Shown piece by piece: positions 34,026 to 42,547 of a stretch of 54,779 bases of DNA. Positions within the stretch are counted from its first letter, which is position 1. Every line of letters starts with the position of its first letter. Under the pieces are notes generated by a model. It was not told the DNA's origin. It saw only the letters and a list, made by a program, of their open reading frames with translations, and did no database searches. Source of the stretch: Rubrivivax gelatinosus (GTDB lineage: Bacteria; Pseudomonadota; Gammaproteobacteria; Burkholderiales; Burkholderiaceae_C). The translations under genes were made by a program, and so were the position numbers. The DNA lies in contig NZ_NRRU01000025.1 of assembly GCF_016583785.1 (NCBI RefSeq), positions 1 to 54,779 on the forward strand, written 5' to 3'.

Positions 34026-35921
34026 ATGTCCGTGACTCCGCGACTGCGCCCGATCTCCTTGCGCCGCACGGCGCTGCTCTGCGTCACCTCGCTGGCCGTG
34101 GCCGCGCTGTCGGCCTGCGGCGGCGACGGCGGCGATGACGACAGCTACCCGGCGATCGAGATCAACATCGCCCACGTCAACGACCACCACTCGCAGCTCG
34201 AGCCCTTCAGCGGCGTCACGCTGACGCTGGGTGGCGAGGCCACGCAGGTCGAGCTCGGCGGCTTCTCGCGCCTGACGACGCTGTTCGACGCCCAGTCCGG
34301 CACCAAGAACCTGCTGAAGCTGCATGCGGGCGACGCCGTCACCGGCACGCTCTACTACACCTTCTTCAAGGGCGAGGCCGACGCGAAGATGATGAACACC
34401 GTCTGCTTCGACGCCTTCGAACTCGGCAACCACGAGTTCGACGACGGCGACCAGGCGACGCGCAACTTCGTCGACATGCTGCACGCCGGCAGCTGCCAGA
34501 CGCCGGTGCTCGGCGCCAACGTCGTGCCTGCCAGCGGCACGCCGCTGAACCCGTCCGGCACCTCGCTGGTCAAGCCGTACACGATCAAGACCTACGACGG
34601 CGTCAAGGTCGGCATCGTCGGCATCGACATCGCCGGCAAGACGACGAACTCCTCGCGCCCGCTGGCGACGACGCAGTTCCTCGACGAGGTCACGACGGCG
34701 CAGAAGTACATCGACGAGCTCAAGCAGCAGGGCATCCGCCACATCGTGCTGCTGACGCACCAGGGCTACGACGTCGACAAGGCGATGGCCGCCAAGCTGA
34801 GCGACGTCGACGTCATCATCGGCGGCGACTCGCACACGCTGCTCGGCGACTTCAGCGCCTTCGGCGTCGCCAGCTCGGGCGCCTACCCGACGCAGGTCAC
34901 GAACAAGGACGGCGCCAAGGTCTGCATCGGCCAGGCCTGGGAGTACGCCAAGGTCTTCGCGCTGATGAACGTGAAGTTCGACGACAAGGGCGCGGTGGCC
35001 AGCTGCAGCGGCAACGCCTCGCTGGTCATCGGCGACAGCTTCGCGCGCAAGAACAGTTCGGGCAGCTTCGTCGCCGTCGACGACGCCACCAAGGCCAACA
35101 TCGTCGCCAGCCTGGCCAACGAGCCGCGCGTCAAGGTGACGACGCCCGATGCCGACGCTGCGGCGCTGCTCGCGACCTACACCACGCAGGTCGCGGCCGA
35201 GAAGACCAAGACCATCGGCACCGCCACCGAGGCGCTGTGCCTGGTGCGCGTGCCCGGCGAGACGACCAACCGCTCGTCCGGCGTCGCCGGCTGCATCGAA
35301 GCGGGTGCCGAAGCCAATCTGCAGGCGCGCGGCAGCGACGCGGCGCAGATCGTCGCCCAGGCCTTCCTCGCGGCCAGCAAGCGCGCGCACTTCGCGCTGC
35401 AGAACGCTGGCGGCGTGCGTGTGCCGCTGAAGGCCGGCACGCTGACGATGAACGACGCGTTCACGCTGCTGCCCTTCACCAACGTGCTCGTCGAGATCGA
35501 CGTCACCGGCGCGCAGATGGTCGCCGCGCTCGAGGACGCCGTCTCCAACCACCTCGACAACGCCCAGTCCAGCGGCTCGCATCCCTACGCCGCCGGCCTG
35601 CGCTGGAACCTGGACATGAGCAAGGCCAAGGGCAGCCGCTTCAGCCAGGTGCAGGTGAAGGACCGCGTCACCGGCGCCTGGTCGGCGATCGACCCGGCCA
35701 AGACCTACACGCTGGTGACCAACGACTTCGTCGCCGCCGGTCAGGACGGCTACCGCACGCTGGGCACGGTCTACGCCACCGGCGCCTACGTGAACACCTA
35801 CCTGCTCTACACCCAGACCTTCGCCGACTACGTGAAGGCCCAGGGCACGGTGGCGCGGCCGGCGCGTGCCGACTATTCGCACCAGCAGGTGATCACGGCC
35901 GCGGGCGTGCAACTGCCCTGA
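34026..35921 (+). CDS. 5'-nucleotidase family lipoprotein (UshA/NutA type)
   Basis: A 631-residue exported phosphatase. The signal peptide ends in a lipobox (LSAC) followed by Gly/Asp-rich sequence. The metallophosphoesterase domain has the metal ligands in HVNDHHSQLEP, LHAGDAVTG, LGNHEFDDGD and LTHQGYDVD with IGGDSHT. The C-terminal 5'-nucleotidase domain includes LQNAGGVRVPLKAGTLTMNDAF and the substrate-binding FVAAGQDGYRTLG. It should dephosphorylate extracytoplasmic nucleotides for uptake as nucleosides. It stands alone, with a convergent AraC gene downstream. Confidence 0.93.
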   Translation: MSVTPRLRPISLRRTALLCVTSLAVAALSACGGDGGDDDSYPAIEINIAHVNDHHSQLEPFSGVTLTLGGEATQVELGGFSRLTTLFDAQSGTKNLLKLHAGDAVTGTLYYTFFKGEADAKMMNTVCFDAFELGNHEFDDGDQATRNFVDMLHAGSCQTPVLGANVVPASGTPLNPSGTSLVKPYTIKTYDGVKVGIVGIDIAGKTTNSSRPLATTQFLDEVTTAQKYIDELKQQGIRHIVLLTHQGYDVDKAMAAKLSDVDVIIGGDSHTLLGDFSAFGVASSGAYPTQVTNKDGAKVCIGQAWEYAKVFALMNVKFDDKGAVASCSGNASLVIGDSFARKNSSGSFVAVDDATKANIVASLANEPRVKVTTPDADAAALLATYTTQVAAEKTKTIGTATEALCLVRVPGETTNRSSGVAGCIEAGAEANLQARGSDAAQIVAQAFLAASKRAHFALQNAGGVRVPLKAGTLTMNDAFTLLPFTNVLVEIDVTGAQMVAALEDAVSNHLDNAQSSGSHPYAAGLRWNLDMSKAKGSRFSQVQVKDRVTGAWSAIDPAKTYTLVTNDFVAAGQDGYRTLGTVYATGAYVNTYLLYTQTFADYVKAQGTVARPARADYSHQQVITAAGVQLP

Positions 35922-35952
35922 GCCTGAGGCGGGCGGCGCGGCCGCCCGCGTC

Positions 35953-36951
35953 TCAGCGCCGCCCGGCCCGCCAGCGGCCGGGCGTCACGCCGGTCCAGCG
36001 CCGGAAGGCGCGTGTGAACGAGCTCTGCTCGGCATAACCGAGCCGGCTGGCCACCTCCACCAGCGCCAGCCCGGGTGTCGCCAGCAGCCGCGCCGCCTCT
36101 TCGCGGCGGAACTCCTCGACCACCTCGCTGAAGCTGCGGCCGATCTCGGTCAGCCGGCGCTGCAGCGTGCGTTCGGATACGCCCAGCAGCTCGGCCAGAC
36201 GTGCGGCGTCGGCGTGGCCTTGCGCCAGCGCGTCGCGCAGCCGCGCCCGCAGCGCCTGCTGCAGCGACGAGTCGCCCGGCTGCGCGAGCTCCAGCCTGGC
36301 CGCCATGTCCTTCAGCGCGGCGTGCAGCATCGGGTCGGCGCTGCAGGTCGGCAGCGCCCAGGTGGCGGCATCGATCAGCATCTCGGCGCAGGGGTGGCCG
36401 TAGGCCGGCGGCTGGCCGAACAAGGCCAGGCGCTCGGCGTCGTCGCCCGCCGGCCGCGCCACCGGCAGCCCCAGCAGCCGCGGCCGGAAGCCCCCGCCGG
36501 TGACGTGGTGCAGGCGCAGGAACAGCGTCGCCAGCGTGAACTCCAGTGCCTGCACCGGCATCGGCGCCAGCGCGCGCACGCGCAAGGCGTGGCCGCCGTC
36601 GTCCAGCGGGTCGATCTCCAGCGCGGTGTCGGTGGACACCATCGCGAAGTGCAGCCGCGCCGACTCGCAGCCGCCGGCCACGGTGTCGGCGCTGCCGACC
36701 AGGTAGTCCAGCGCCCCGAAGGCGCCGAACGCGATCGTGCCGGCCAGCGCGCTGGGCAGGCCGGGGCCGTGCAGCGGTTCGGCTGCGTGCCACATGCGCA
36801 CGTAGGCCTGCGCCGGCACCAGCGCGTCCGGCGCGTCGGGCAGCGGCCCCAGCGCGGCCTGCACGCGCGCCGCGTCCAGCCCCAGCGCGGGCAGGCCCTG
36901 GAGCTGCAGCCTGAGCGTCAGCGCGGGCACCCAGGCCGGCGCTTCAGCCAT
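35953..36951 (-). CDS. AraC family transcriptional regulator
   Basis: A 332-residue regulator with the arabinose-binding-like N-terminal domain seen in OruR/ArgR-type AraC proteins (FGAFGALDYLVGSADTVAGG, then LEFTLATLFLRLHHVTGGGFRPRLL). The C-terminal double helix-turn-helix covers about 240-330: LAELLGVSERTLQRRLTEIG and EVASRLGYAEQSSFTRAFRRWTGVTPGRWR. It is divergent from the Acg-type nitroreductase gene across about 98 nt, which is therefore its most likely target. Confidence 0.92.
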   Translation of the reverse strand: MAEAPAWVPALTLRLQLQGLPALGLDAARVQAALGPLPDAPDALVPAQAYVRMWHAAEPLHGPGLPSALAGTIAFGAFGALDYLVGSADTVAGGCESARLHFAMVSTDTALEIDPLDDGGHALRVRALAPMPVQALEFTLATLFLRLHHVTGGGFRPRLLGLPVARPAGDDAERLALFGQPPAYGHPCAEMLIDAATWALPTCSADPMLHAALKDMAARLELAQPGDSSLQQALRARLRDALAQGHADAARLAELLGVSERTLQRRLTEIGRSFSEVVEEFRREEAARLLATPGLALVEVASRLGYAEQSSFTRAFRRWTGVTPGRWRAGRR

Positions 36952-37049
36952 GGAGCCGGATGTTCAGAGACTGGCGCGTTCTGGCAAGCCGGCGCGGGGC
37001 CCGGTTCATACAGTGAGTCCATCGAAGAGCGAGCCGGAAGCTTAGAACA

Positions 37050-38186
37050 ATGAAACGACGTTCCTGGATGCGGGTGCTGGCCGCCGGCGGCGTGACGACC
37101 CTGCTGCCGGGCTGCGACACGATGCCGGCTGCAGCCACGGCCCCCTGGCACGAACCCGGGGCCGGCGAAACCGACCCGCGGCGGCGGGCGCTGGCCTGGG
37201 CGCTGCTGGCGCCCAGCCCGCACAACCTGCAGAGCTGGGTGGCCGACCTGCGCGAGCCCGGCCTGATCCGGCTGTCGGTCGACCTGCAGCGCCTGCTGCC
37301 GGCCGCCGACCCGCAGAACCGCCAGGTGCTGATCGGCTGCGGCGCCTTCCTCGAACTGCTGTGCCTGGCCGCCGCCGCGCAGGGCCAGCGCGCCGACGTG
37401 ACGCTGCTGCCCGAAGGCGAGTACGCCGCAGGGGGCGTCGATGCGCGGCCGTTCGCCAGCGTCCGGCTGACGGCCGACGCCGGCCTGCGGCCCGACCCGC
37501 TGTTCGCCGCGGTGCCGCTGCGCCGCAGCAACCGTGCGCCTTATGGCGAGCGCATGCCCGACGCCGCCCTGCTGGCGACCCTGGCCGCTGCGGCGCGGCG
37601 CCCCGGCCTCACGCTGCGCGCCAGCACCGAGCCCGCCCCGGTGCGCCGCGTGTGTGCGCTGGCGGCCGCTGGCTGCCGCGTGGAGTTCGGCGACGCCGCC
37701 ACCTGGGCCGAGAGCGCCGGCCTGATGCGCGTCGGCGCCGCGGCCGTGGCCGCCGAGCCCTCGGGTTTTGCCGTCACCGGGCTGCAGGCCTGGTTCGCAC
37801 GACGGCTCGGCCTGCTGGACGACGAGACCCGGCGCCGCACCGACGGCGTGGTCGCGCACGCGGCACTGGCCGCCGCGCTGGACGCGATCGGCCATACGCC
37901 GGCCTGGGTCTGGCTGGTCAGCGCCGACAACAGCCGGCGCACGCAGATCGAGGCCGGCCGCGCCTACCTGCGCACCGACCTGGCCGCCGCGCAACAGGGC
38001 TGGGCGCTTCACCCGAACTCGCAGCTGCTGCAGGAGTTCGACGCGATGGCGCCGCTGTACCAGCGCCTGCACGCCGAACTCGGCGTAGCCGCGCCGGCGC
38101 GGGTGCAGATGCTCGTGCGCCTGGGCGTCGCGCCGCGCCCCGAACCCGCGCCGCGGCGCCCGCTGGGCCGCTTCGTGCGCAGCTGA
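37050..38186 (+). CDS. Acg family FMN-binding oxidoreductase (nitroreductase fold), exported
   Basis: A 378-residue protein. The N-terminus MKRRSW followed by VLAAGGVTTLLPGCD looks like a signal with a lipobox (LPGC), so it may be a periplasmic lipoprotein. The body matches the Acg/nitroreductase group: LLAPSPHNLQSWVADLREPG near residues 51-70 (FMN contact), AAVPLRRSNRAPYGER, and WALHPNSQLLQEFD near the C-terminus. The physiological substrate is not known. It is divergent from an AraC regulator and followed after 22 nt by a lipoprotein gene. Confidence 0.85.
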   Translation: MKRRSWMRVLAAGGVTTLLPGCDTMPAAATAPWHEPGAGETDPRRRALAWALLAPSPHNLQSWVADLREPGLIRLSVDLQRLLPAADPQNRQVLIGCGAFLELLCLAAAAQGQRADVTLLPEGEYAAGGVDARPFASVRLTADAGLRPDPLFAAVPLRRSNRAPYGERMPDAALLATLAAAARRPGLTLRASTEPAPVRRVCALAAAGCRVEFGDAATWAESAGLMRVGAAAVAAEPSGFAVTGLQAWFARRLGLLDDETRRRTDGVVAHAALAAALDAIGHTPAWVWLVSADNSRRTQIEAGRAYLRTDLAAAQQGWALHPNSQLLQEFDAMAPLYQRLHAELGVAAPARVQMLVRLGVAPRPEPAPRRPLGRFVRS

Positions 38187-38208
38187 ACCCGTCTTCCCGA
38201 GGACCGTG

Positions 38209-38832
38209 ATGAAAACTCTGACTCGTCTTGCCGCCACCGCCGTCTGCATCGCCGCCTTGTCGGCCTGCGGCACCGTGATGCCCACCGCCGACAGCGGCTA
38301 TCTCAGCGACTACCGCGCGCTGCTGCCGGCCGCCGACGCGTCGGGCGCCCGGCGTGCGGCGGCGCACGCGCTGGACCCGGCCCGCCTGACGATCGACGAG
38401 GTCGTCTGGCGTGCCGATGCACGCACCGACCTCGGCGACGACGAACGCCAGGCGCTGCTCGCCGGGCTGGAGCGCGAACTGCGCCAGGCGGTGCAGACGC
38501 TGCCGCCGGCGCCCGAGGGGCGGCCGGCGCGCATCCGCGCGGCGATCACACGTGTCGAGACCGTCTCGCCTGGCCTCAACACGGTGGGCACGCTGCTGCT
38601 GATCGGCCCGCTGGACCGGGGCGGCGCGGCCTTCGAGATCGAGGCCGTCGACGCCCAGACCGGCGACCAGCTCGCGGCGCTGCGGCTGGGCTATTTCGCC
38701 CCGCTGGGCGAGCTGAAGGCCCGCTTCAGCCGGCTCGCGCCGGCGGGGATCGCGGCCCACGAGGCGGCGCTCGAGTTCGCGGCCCTGCTCCAGCCGGCCG
38801 GCGCTTCGCCAGCAGGCGCGCTGCCGCGCTGA
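38209..38832 (+). CDS. DUF3313-type lipoprotein
   Basis: A 207-residue precursor whose signal peptide ends in the lipobox LSACG (Cys near residue 22). The mature protein starts with DSGYLSDYRALLPA and has VVWRADARTDLGDDERQALLAGLERELRQAV, then ARIRAAITRVETVSPGLNTVGTLL. This follows the DUF3313 pattern of small outer-membrane lipoproteins. Function unknown. It lies 22 nt after the nitroreductase gene and may share its transcript. Confidence 0.8.
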   Translation: MKTLTRLAATAVCIAALSACGTVMPTADSGYLSDYRALLPAADASGARRAAAHALDPARLTIDEVVWRADARTDLGDDERQALLAGLERELRQAVQTLPPAPEGRPARIRAAITRVETVSPGLNTVGTLLLIGPLDRGGAAFEIEAVDAQTGDQLAALRLGYFAPLGELKARFSRLAPAGIAAHEAALEFAALLQPAGASPAGALPR

Positions 38833-38990
38833 AGCGCGCGCCGCCTGCCGCTGATGGACTCAATCCGGAGCCCTTGAAGCGCTCGGCCGGCGTGGTTGGC
38901 CTGGCTGGACGCACGCCACGCGCCGGAGTCTTGTCCACACCCCCGGTAGTGCCGGCCGCAGCCGCCGACACCGCTGCACGAGCCGCTTGA

Positions 38991-38996
38991 GACAAT
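38991..38996 (+). promoter_or_regulatory. Predicted -10 element of the EF-G paralogue leader
   Basis: GACAAT is placed 8 nt before a 15-codon open frame. The same hexamer, similarly close to a start codon, occurs before the RlmI-type gene. No clear -35. Confidence 0.4.
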
Positions 38997-39004
38997 CCGC
39001 ACCC

Positions 39005-39049
39005 ATGAACACCGCGTCCCGCATGAGCAAGGCGACCATCGCCACCTGA
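39005..39049 (+). CDS. Putative 14-residue leader peptide before the EF-G paralogue
   Basis: A short frame encoding MNTASRMSKATIAT and a stop, immediately after a predicted -10 element. It is followed after 18 nt by a hairpin and after 44 nt by a strong intrinsic terminator, some 200 nt before the elongation-factor gene. That order (short peptide, alternative hairpin, terminator, structural gene) is the layout of translation-sensing attenuators, including the one described for tet(M). There is no strong ribosome-binding site, so translation would have to start on a nearly leaderless RNA. The sequence itself has no family. Confidence 0.45.
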   Translation: MNTASRMSKATIAT

Positions 39050-39067
39050 CACGCCTTTCGACGCGAT

Positions 39068-39087
39068 CGGAAGGCTTGCGCCTTCCG
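39068..39087 (+). promoter_or_regulatory. Candidate anti-terminator hairpin
   Basis: CGGAAGGC and GCCTTCCG close a TTGC loop. The 3' arm sequence CCTTCCGG recurs at 39136-39143 beyond the terminator, so the 5' arm has two possible partners, as expected of a switching leader. Confidence 0.45.
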
Positions 39088-39093
39088 GCCCCG

Positions 39094-39130
39094 AACCCCG
39101 GCAAGCGCGAGCTTCCCGGGGTTTTCTGTT
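39094..39130 (+). terminator. Intrinsic terminator in the EF-G paralogue leader
   Basis: AACCCCGG pairs with CCGGGGTT, and AAGC with GCTT inside, closing a GCGA loop; TTTTCTGTTTT follows. It sits within the leader, about 205 nt before the elongation-factor start codon, not at the end of a gene: the preceding gene ends at 38832. Confidence 0.8.
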
Positions 39131-39183
39131 TTCCACCTTCCGGACTTCTGCCGTGCGCACCTACGACAAGCTGATCGCCACGA

Positions 39184-39205
39184 TTCCCGCTCGCCGGAGC
39201 GGGAA
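39184..39205 (+). promoter_or_regulatory. Hairpin in the EF-G paralogue leader
   Basis: TTCCCGCTC and GAGCGGGAA pair perfectly around GCCG. It lies inside a second short open frame (GTG 39153 to TAG 39251, 32 codons) that has three clustered Cys codons but no ribosome-binding site, which I do not call as a gene. Confidence 0.4.
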
Positions 39206-39299
39206 CTGCGTGCGCCCGTGCTTCGGCTGCGCCTTGCACATCAGTCGCTAGCCCTCAGGCGGATCGCCTGGCGGCTGGCCATGCCGACCAGGCCCTCGA

Positions 39300-39321
39300 C
39301 GAAGCCCCGAGCGGGGCTTCG
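39300..39321 (+). promoter_or_regulatory. Hairpin directly upstream of the EF-G paralogue start
   Basis: CGAAGCCCC and GGGGCTTCG form a 9-bp stem with a GAGC loop, ending 15 nt before the ATG. It could limit ribosome access to the start of the elongation-factor gene or act as a second, T-less terminator. Confidence 0.45.
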
Positions 39322-39336
39322 CGACGAAAGATCCGT

Positions 39337-41379
39337 ATGAACTCGAACGACAGAAAGCTCCGCAACATCGGCGTCATCGCCCACGTCGACGCGGGCAAGA
39401 CCACCGTCACCGAACGCATCCTGTTCCACACCGGCGAGAACCATCGCATCGGTGAGGTGCACGACGGCAGCGCGCGCATGGACTTCGACCCGCAGGAACG
39501 CCAGCGCGGCATCACCATCGACAGCGCCGCCGTTTCCGTGCAGTGGAAGGGCGCGCAGCTCAACATCATCGACACCCCCGGCCACATCGACTTCAACGTC
39601 GAGGTGCGCCGCGCGCTGCGTGTGCTGGACGGCGCCGTCGTGGTGTTCGACGGCGTCGCCGGCGTCGAGCCGCAGACCGAAACCAACTGGCGCCTGGCCG
39701 ACGGCTACGGCGTGCCGCGCATCGCCTTCGTCAACAAGCTGGACCGCGTCGGCGCGGACTTCCGGCGCGTGGTCTCGATGATCGGCGAGCGCCTGGGCGT
39801 CAAGGCCCTGGTGCTGCAGCTGCCCATCGGTGCCGAAGGCGGGTTCCGCGGTGTCGTCGACCTGCTGGCGATGCGCAGCCTGGTCTGGCCGCGCGACGAC
39901 GCCAGCGAGCCGCCGCAAGTCGGCGCGGTGCCGCCCGAGCTGCTGGACCTGGCCTTGCGCGAGCGCGAGCGCCTGCTCGAGACCGTGGTCGAACAGGACG
40001 ACGAGCTGCTGCTCGCCTATCTGGACGGCCAGACGCTGCCGGTCGAGGCCCTGCGTCGCGCGATCCGCAAGGGTGTGCTCGCCCAGGCCTTCGTGCCGGT
40101 GCTGGGCGGCTCGGCCTACCGCAACCGCGGAGTCGAGCCGCTGCTCGACGCCGTCGTCGACTTCCTGCCGAGCCCGGGCGATCTGCCGGCCACCGAAAAC
40201 CGGCCGGCGGCCGATGCGCGCGCGCCGCTGGCGGCGCTGGCGTTCAAGCTCGCCCACGACGGGCATGCGGGCATGGTCTTCGTGCGCGTCTACAGCGGGC
40301 GTCTGCGCCGTGGCGACACGGTGCTGAACACGGCCACCGGGCGCGTCGAGCGTGTGTCGCGGCTGTACGAGGTGCATGCCGACGAGCGCATCGACATCGA
40401 CGAGGCGCAGGCAGGCGACATCGTCGCCGTCGTCGGGCTCAAGGACACGCTGACCGGCCACACGCTGAGCGACCGGGCGCATCCGGTGCAGCTGGAGGCC
40501 ATCGGCGTGCCCGAGCCGGTGATCGACGTCGCGCTCGAACCCCGGCGCCAGGCCGACCAGCAGGCGCTGGCGGCGGCGCTGGCGCTGCTGCAGCGCGAAG
40601 ACCCGAGCCTGCGCGTGCGCCAGGACGCCGAGTCGGGGCAGATCATCCTGTCCGGCATGGGCGAGCTGCAGCTGGAAGTGGCGGTCGAGCGGCTGCGCTC
40701 GCGCCACGGCGTCGACGTGGCAGTGGGGCGGCCGGAGGTGGCCTACCGGGAGTCGATCTCGAAGGAGGTGGAAGTGAACCATGTGCACCGCAAGCAGAGC
40801 GGCGGCCCCGGCCAGTTCGCCGAGCTGCGGCTGCGCCTGGCGCCGCTGGAGCGTGGCGCGGGCCTGCGTTTCGAGAGCCGGATCACCGGCGGCGCGATCC
40901 CGAAGGAGTACATCCCGGCGGTCGAGGCCGGCGTGCGTCGCGCTGCGCAGCTGGGGGTGCTGGCCGGGTTCCCGACCGTGGACCTGCAGGCCACGCTGCT
41001 GGACGGCAGCTTCCACGAGCGCGATTCGTCGACGCTGGCCTTCGAGCTGGCGGCGGCGGCGGCGTTCCGCGAGGCCGCGGCCCAGGCCGGCCCGGGCCTG
41101 CTCGAGCCGGTGATGGCCGTCGAGGTGGTGACGCCGCTGGACCACCTGGGCGACGTCATCGGCGACCTGCACCGGCGCCGCGGCATCGTGCGCGGCAACA
41201 TCACGCGCGGCAACGCCGCGGTGATCGACGCCGAGGTGCCGCTGAAGGAGATGTTCGGCTACATCGGCAGCCTGCGTGCCCTGTCGCAGGGGCGGGCGCA
41301 GTACACGATGCAGTTCGACCGCTACCGTGAGGCGGCGGCTGCCGGGCGGGCGGCCTTGGCGCCGGCCAGCGTGGCCTGA
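39337..41379 (+). CDS. Elongation factor G paralogue (translational GTPase)
   Basis: A 680-residue ribosomal GTPase of the EF-G/ribosomal-protection superfamily. The P-loop is AHVDAGKT (residues 15-22), switch II DTPGHIDF, G4 NKLD. The later domains are all present: ISKEVEVNHVHRKQSGGPGQFAEL in domain IV, FPTVDLQATLLDGSFHERDSS, and the domain V ending MFGYIGSLRALSQGRAQYTMQFDRYREA, which is EF-G-like rather than tet(M)-like. No rpsL, rpsG or tuf gene is nearby, so it is a non-str-operon paralogue. Such copies may serve ribosome recycling, antibiotic tolerance or translation under stress; which one is not evident. The attenuator-like leader suggests that it is induced when translation is impaired. 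Confidence 0.88.
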   Translation: MNSNDRKLRNIGVIAHVDAGKTTVTERILFHTGENHRIGEVHDGSARMDFDPQERQRGITIDSAAVSVQWKGAQLNIIDTPGHIDFNVEVRRALRVLDGAVVVFDGVAGVEPQTETNWRLADGYGVPRIAFVNKLDRVGADFRRVVSMIGERLGVKALVLQLPIGAEGGFRGVVDLLAMRSLVWPRDDASEPPQVGAVPPELLDLALRERERLLETVVEQDDELLLAYLDGQTLPVEALRRAIRKGVLAQAFVPVLGGSAYRNRGVEPLLDAVVDFLPSPGDLPATENRPAADARAPLAALAFKLAHDGHAGMVFVRVYSGRLRRGDTVLNTATGRVERVSRLYEVHADERIDIDEAQAGDIVAVVGLKDTLTGHTLSDRAHPVQLEAIGVPEPVIDVALEPRRQADQQALAAALALLQREDPSLRVRQDAESGQIILSGMGELQLEVAVERLRSRHGVDVAVGRPEVAYRESISKEVEVNHVHRKQSGGPGQFAELRLRLAPLERGAGLRFESRITGGAIPKEYIPAVEAGVRRAAQLGVLAGFPTVDLQATLLDGSFHERDSSTLAFELAAAAAFREAAAQAGPGLLEPVMAVEVVTPLDHLGDVIGDLHRRRGIVRGNITRGNAAVIDAEVPLKEMFGYIGSLRALSQGRAQYTMQFDRYREAAAAGRAALAPASVA

Positions 41380-41474
41380 GCGGTGTTCCGCGGGCGCGGG
41401 CATTCCGGCCCGCGCCCCATCCTGCGGCGAACGCCGCTGTCGCCGCGCCGGCGGCGGGTGCCCGGGGCGGGCCG

Positions 41475-41801
41475 CTACTTGCCGGCGACGACCTGAATGC
41501 GGTTGTCCACCGCCGTCACGCCCTTCACCTCGGCGGCGATCTTGGCGGCCTTGTCCGAGCGCGCCTGCGTCGTCACGGTGCCGGTCAGCACGACGGCACC
41601 GGCGCCGTCGGTCTCGACGCCGATCTTGACCAGGCTGGACGCCTTGTCGGCCGCCAGCGCGGCCTTGACCTTGGTGGTGATGACCGAGTCCTTGGCGAGG
41701 GTCTTGGCCGAGTCGCTGCCTTCGGCCGCTTGCCCTGCCAGCGGCAGCAGCAGGGTGCCGGCCAGGGCCAGGGCCAGGCCAGCCGCAATCGGTGTACGCA
41801 T
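41475..41801 (-). CDS. BON domain periplasmic protein
   Basis: A 108-residue precursor with a Sec signal peptide (cleavage after GQAA, about residue 26) and one BON domain: DSVITTKVKAALAADKASSLVKIGVETDGAGAVVLTGTVTTQ, then AKIAAEVKGVTAVDNRIQV. BON domains, as in OsmY, bind phospholipid membranes and help with envelope stress. The start at 41801 has AGGAG nine bases upstream. It is convergent with the EF-G paralogue gene and divergent from the citS leader. Confidence 0.9.
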   Translation of the reverse strand: MRTPIAAGLALALAGTLLLPLAGQAAEGSDSAKTLAKDSVITTKVKAALAADKASSLVKIGVETDGAGAVVLTGTVTTQARSDKAAKIAAEVKGVTAVDNRIQVVAGK

Positions 41802-41993
41802 GGTGTGTAACTCCTCAGGTGTGCAGACGCAGGCGCGGCGCGCCCCGGCCCGCATCCTGGGCGCCCGTGCCCGCGTCATCTGTGCGCCGGCGTACGCAGG
41901 GCGACAAGGGAAACGGCCGTGGCCGGGGGGCTGCTGGTCGCGGGCGGTCCCGGGGCCGGGCTTGCGCGGAGCATGCGGCAAGCGCCCCGGGGG

Positions 41994-42090
41994 AATTGAC
42001 GGCAATAACGAAATAAACGCCATAAAACCCACGGTGGCAATTTGATTTGATGCAACTTCGGTGGCCCGTCTGCCGGTAACTTAGGCGCAC
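41994..42090 (+). promoter_or_regulatory. Anaerobic-type promoter of the citS leader (copy 1 of a duplicated module)
   Basis: TTGATTTGATGCAA at 42042-42055 fits the FNR/CRP-family dyad TTG-N8-CAA (FNR consensus TTGAT-N4-ATCAA; the left half is perfect, the right weaker). TAACTT at 42077-42082 is a plausible -10. Taking the transcript start at about 42090 puts the box centre at -41.5, the position for class II activation. The upstream AT-rich part (AATTGACGGCAATAACGAA) is kept in copy 2 and could bind a further regulator such as CitB. From 41994 to the TTG at 42172 this copy aligns without gaps to 53745-53922, with about 30 mismatches in 178 by hand count. Confidence 0.7.
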
Positions 42091-42171
42091 TTTCCGATCC
42101 GCCCTGCGCAACCAGATAAAAGTTACGGAATAGCCGACATCTGCTTGCCGACACCCGATCAGGAGTACATC

Positions 42172-42360
42172 TTGGAAGTTATCGAAACCACCCTCAGCGA
42201 AACTCTCCGACCATTGCGCGGCACCGCCGCCGATGGCCGATATCCCGCCGCCGAACCCCGCCGGATTCTGTCCCGGCGAGTTCCCTCGGAACGCCCGCGG
42301 TTCGACGATGCGTCGCCAGCAGCCCCGCTGCAGCACCCCGCTGCGCCCGGCTACAGCTGA
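42172..42360 (+). CDS. Small open frame in the citS leader (paralogue of 53923-54111)
   Basis: A 62-codon frame starting with TTG, six bases after a strong AGGAG. The site AGGAGTACATCTTGGA is identical in the copy before pflB. The two frames have equal length (63 codons with stop) and no net indel, and about 34 of 62 residues agree, mainly in the first third (EVIETTLSE against DVIENTLTE), a middle FDDA and the C-terminus (LQH, then GY before the last residue). Changes are not concentrated at third codon positions, and this copy has extra prolines near its end. It may therefore be decaying, or the region may matter as RNA. No known family. Confidence 0.4.
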   Translation: MEVIETTLSETLRPLRGTAADGRYPAAEPRRILSRRVPSERPRFDDASPAAPLQHPAAPGYS

Positions 42361-42431
42361 CCGGCCTGCTGCCGGTCGGCCCGCGCCCTGCGCCCAGCCT
42401 AGGGTCGTCGCCACTACCAGTTTTCCCTGCG

Positions 42432-42547
42432 CCTGATCCGGTGCCGGCCTGACGCCGGCGCCGGGCCGCGGTTCGCGCCAGAGGCCGCCGCCAAACCGTC
42501 CAGGTTTGGGTGGCGCCAGGCCTGCGCTCGCCCCGGCAATCGTCGGC
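42432..42547 (+). ncRNA. Candidate structured RNA element upstream of citS (copy 1)
   Basis: Four hairpins can be drawn. They are GCCGGC-CTGAC-GCCGGC (42443-42459), CCAAACC-GTCCA-GGTTTGG, GCGC-CAGGCCT-GCGC, and CCGGC-AATC-GTCGG. The second to fourth loops (GTCCA, CAGGCCT, AATC) are identical in the copy before pflB, while the stem of the second differs by changes that keep pairing and that of the third changes one C-G pair to a wobble. That is what a conserved RNA fold would show, but only two copies are compared. It lies 210-325 nt before the citS start. I cannot match it to a known riboswitch class. Confidence 0.5.

Noticed and set aside
39153..39251. A 32-codon frame with GTG start and three clustered Cys codons in the EF-G paralogue leader.
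   Set aside because: No ribosome-binding site, a perfect hairpin runs through it, and there is no second copy to show conservation. It is mentioned only within the leader entry.
39337..41379. Reading the EF-G paralogue as a tet(M)/tet(O)-type tetracycline resistance protein.
   Set aside because: Domain IV and the C-terminal MFGYIGSLRALSQGRAQYTM segment are those of EF-G; tet proteins end differently. The tet(M) comparison is kept only for the layout of the leader.
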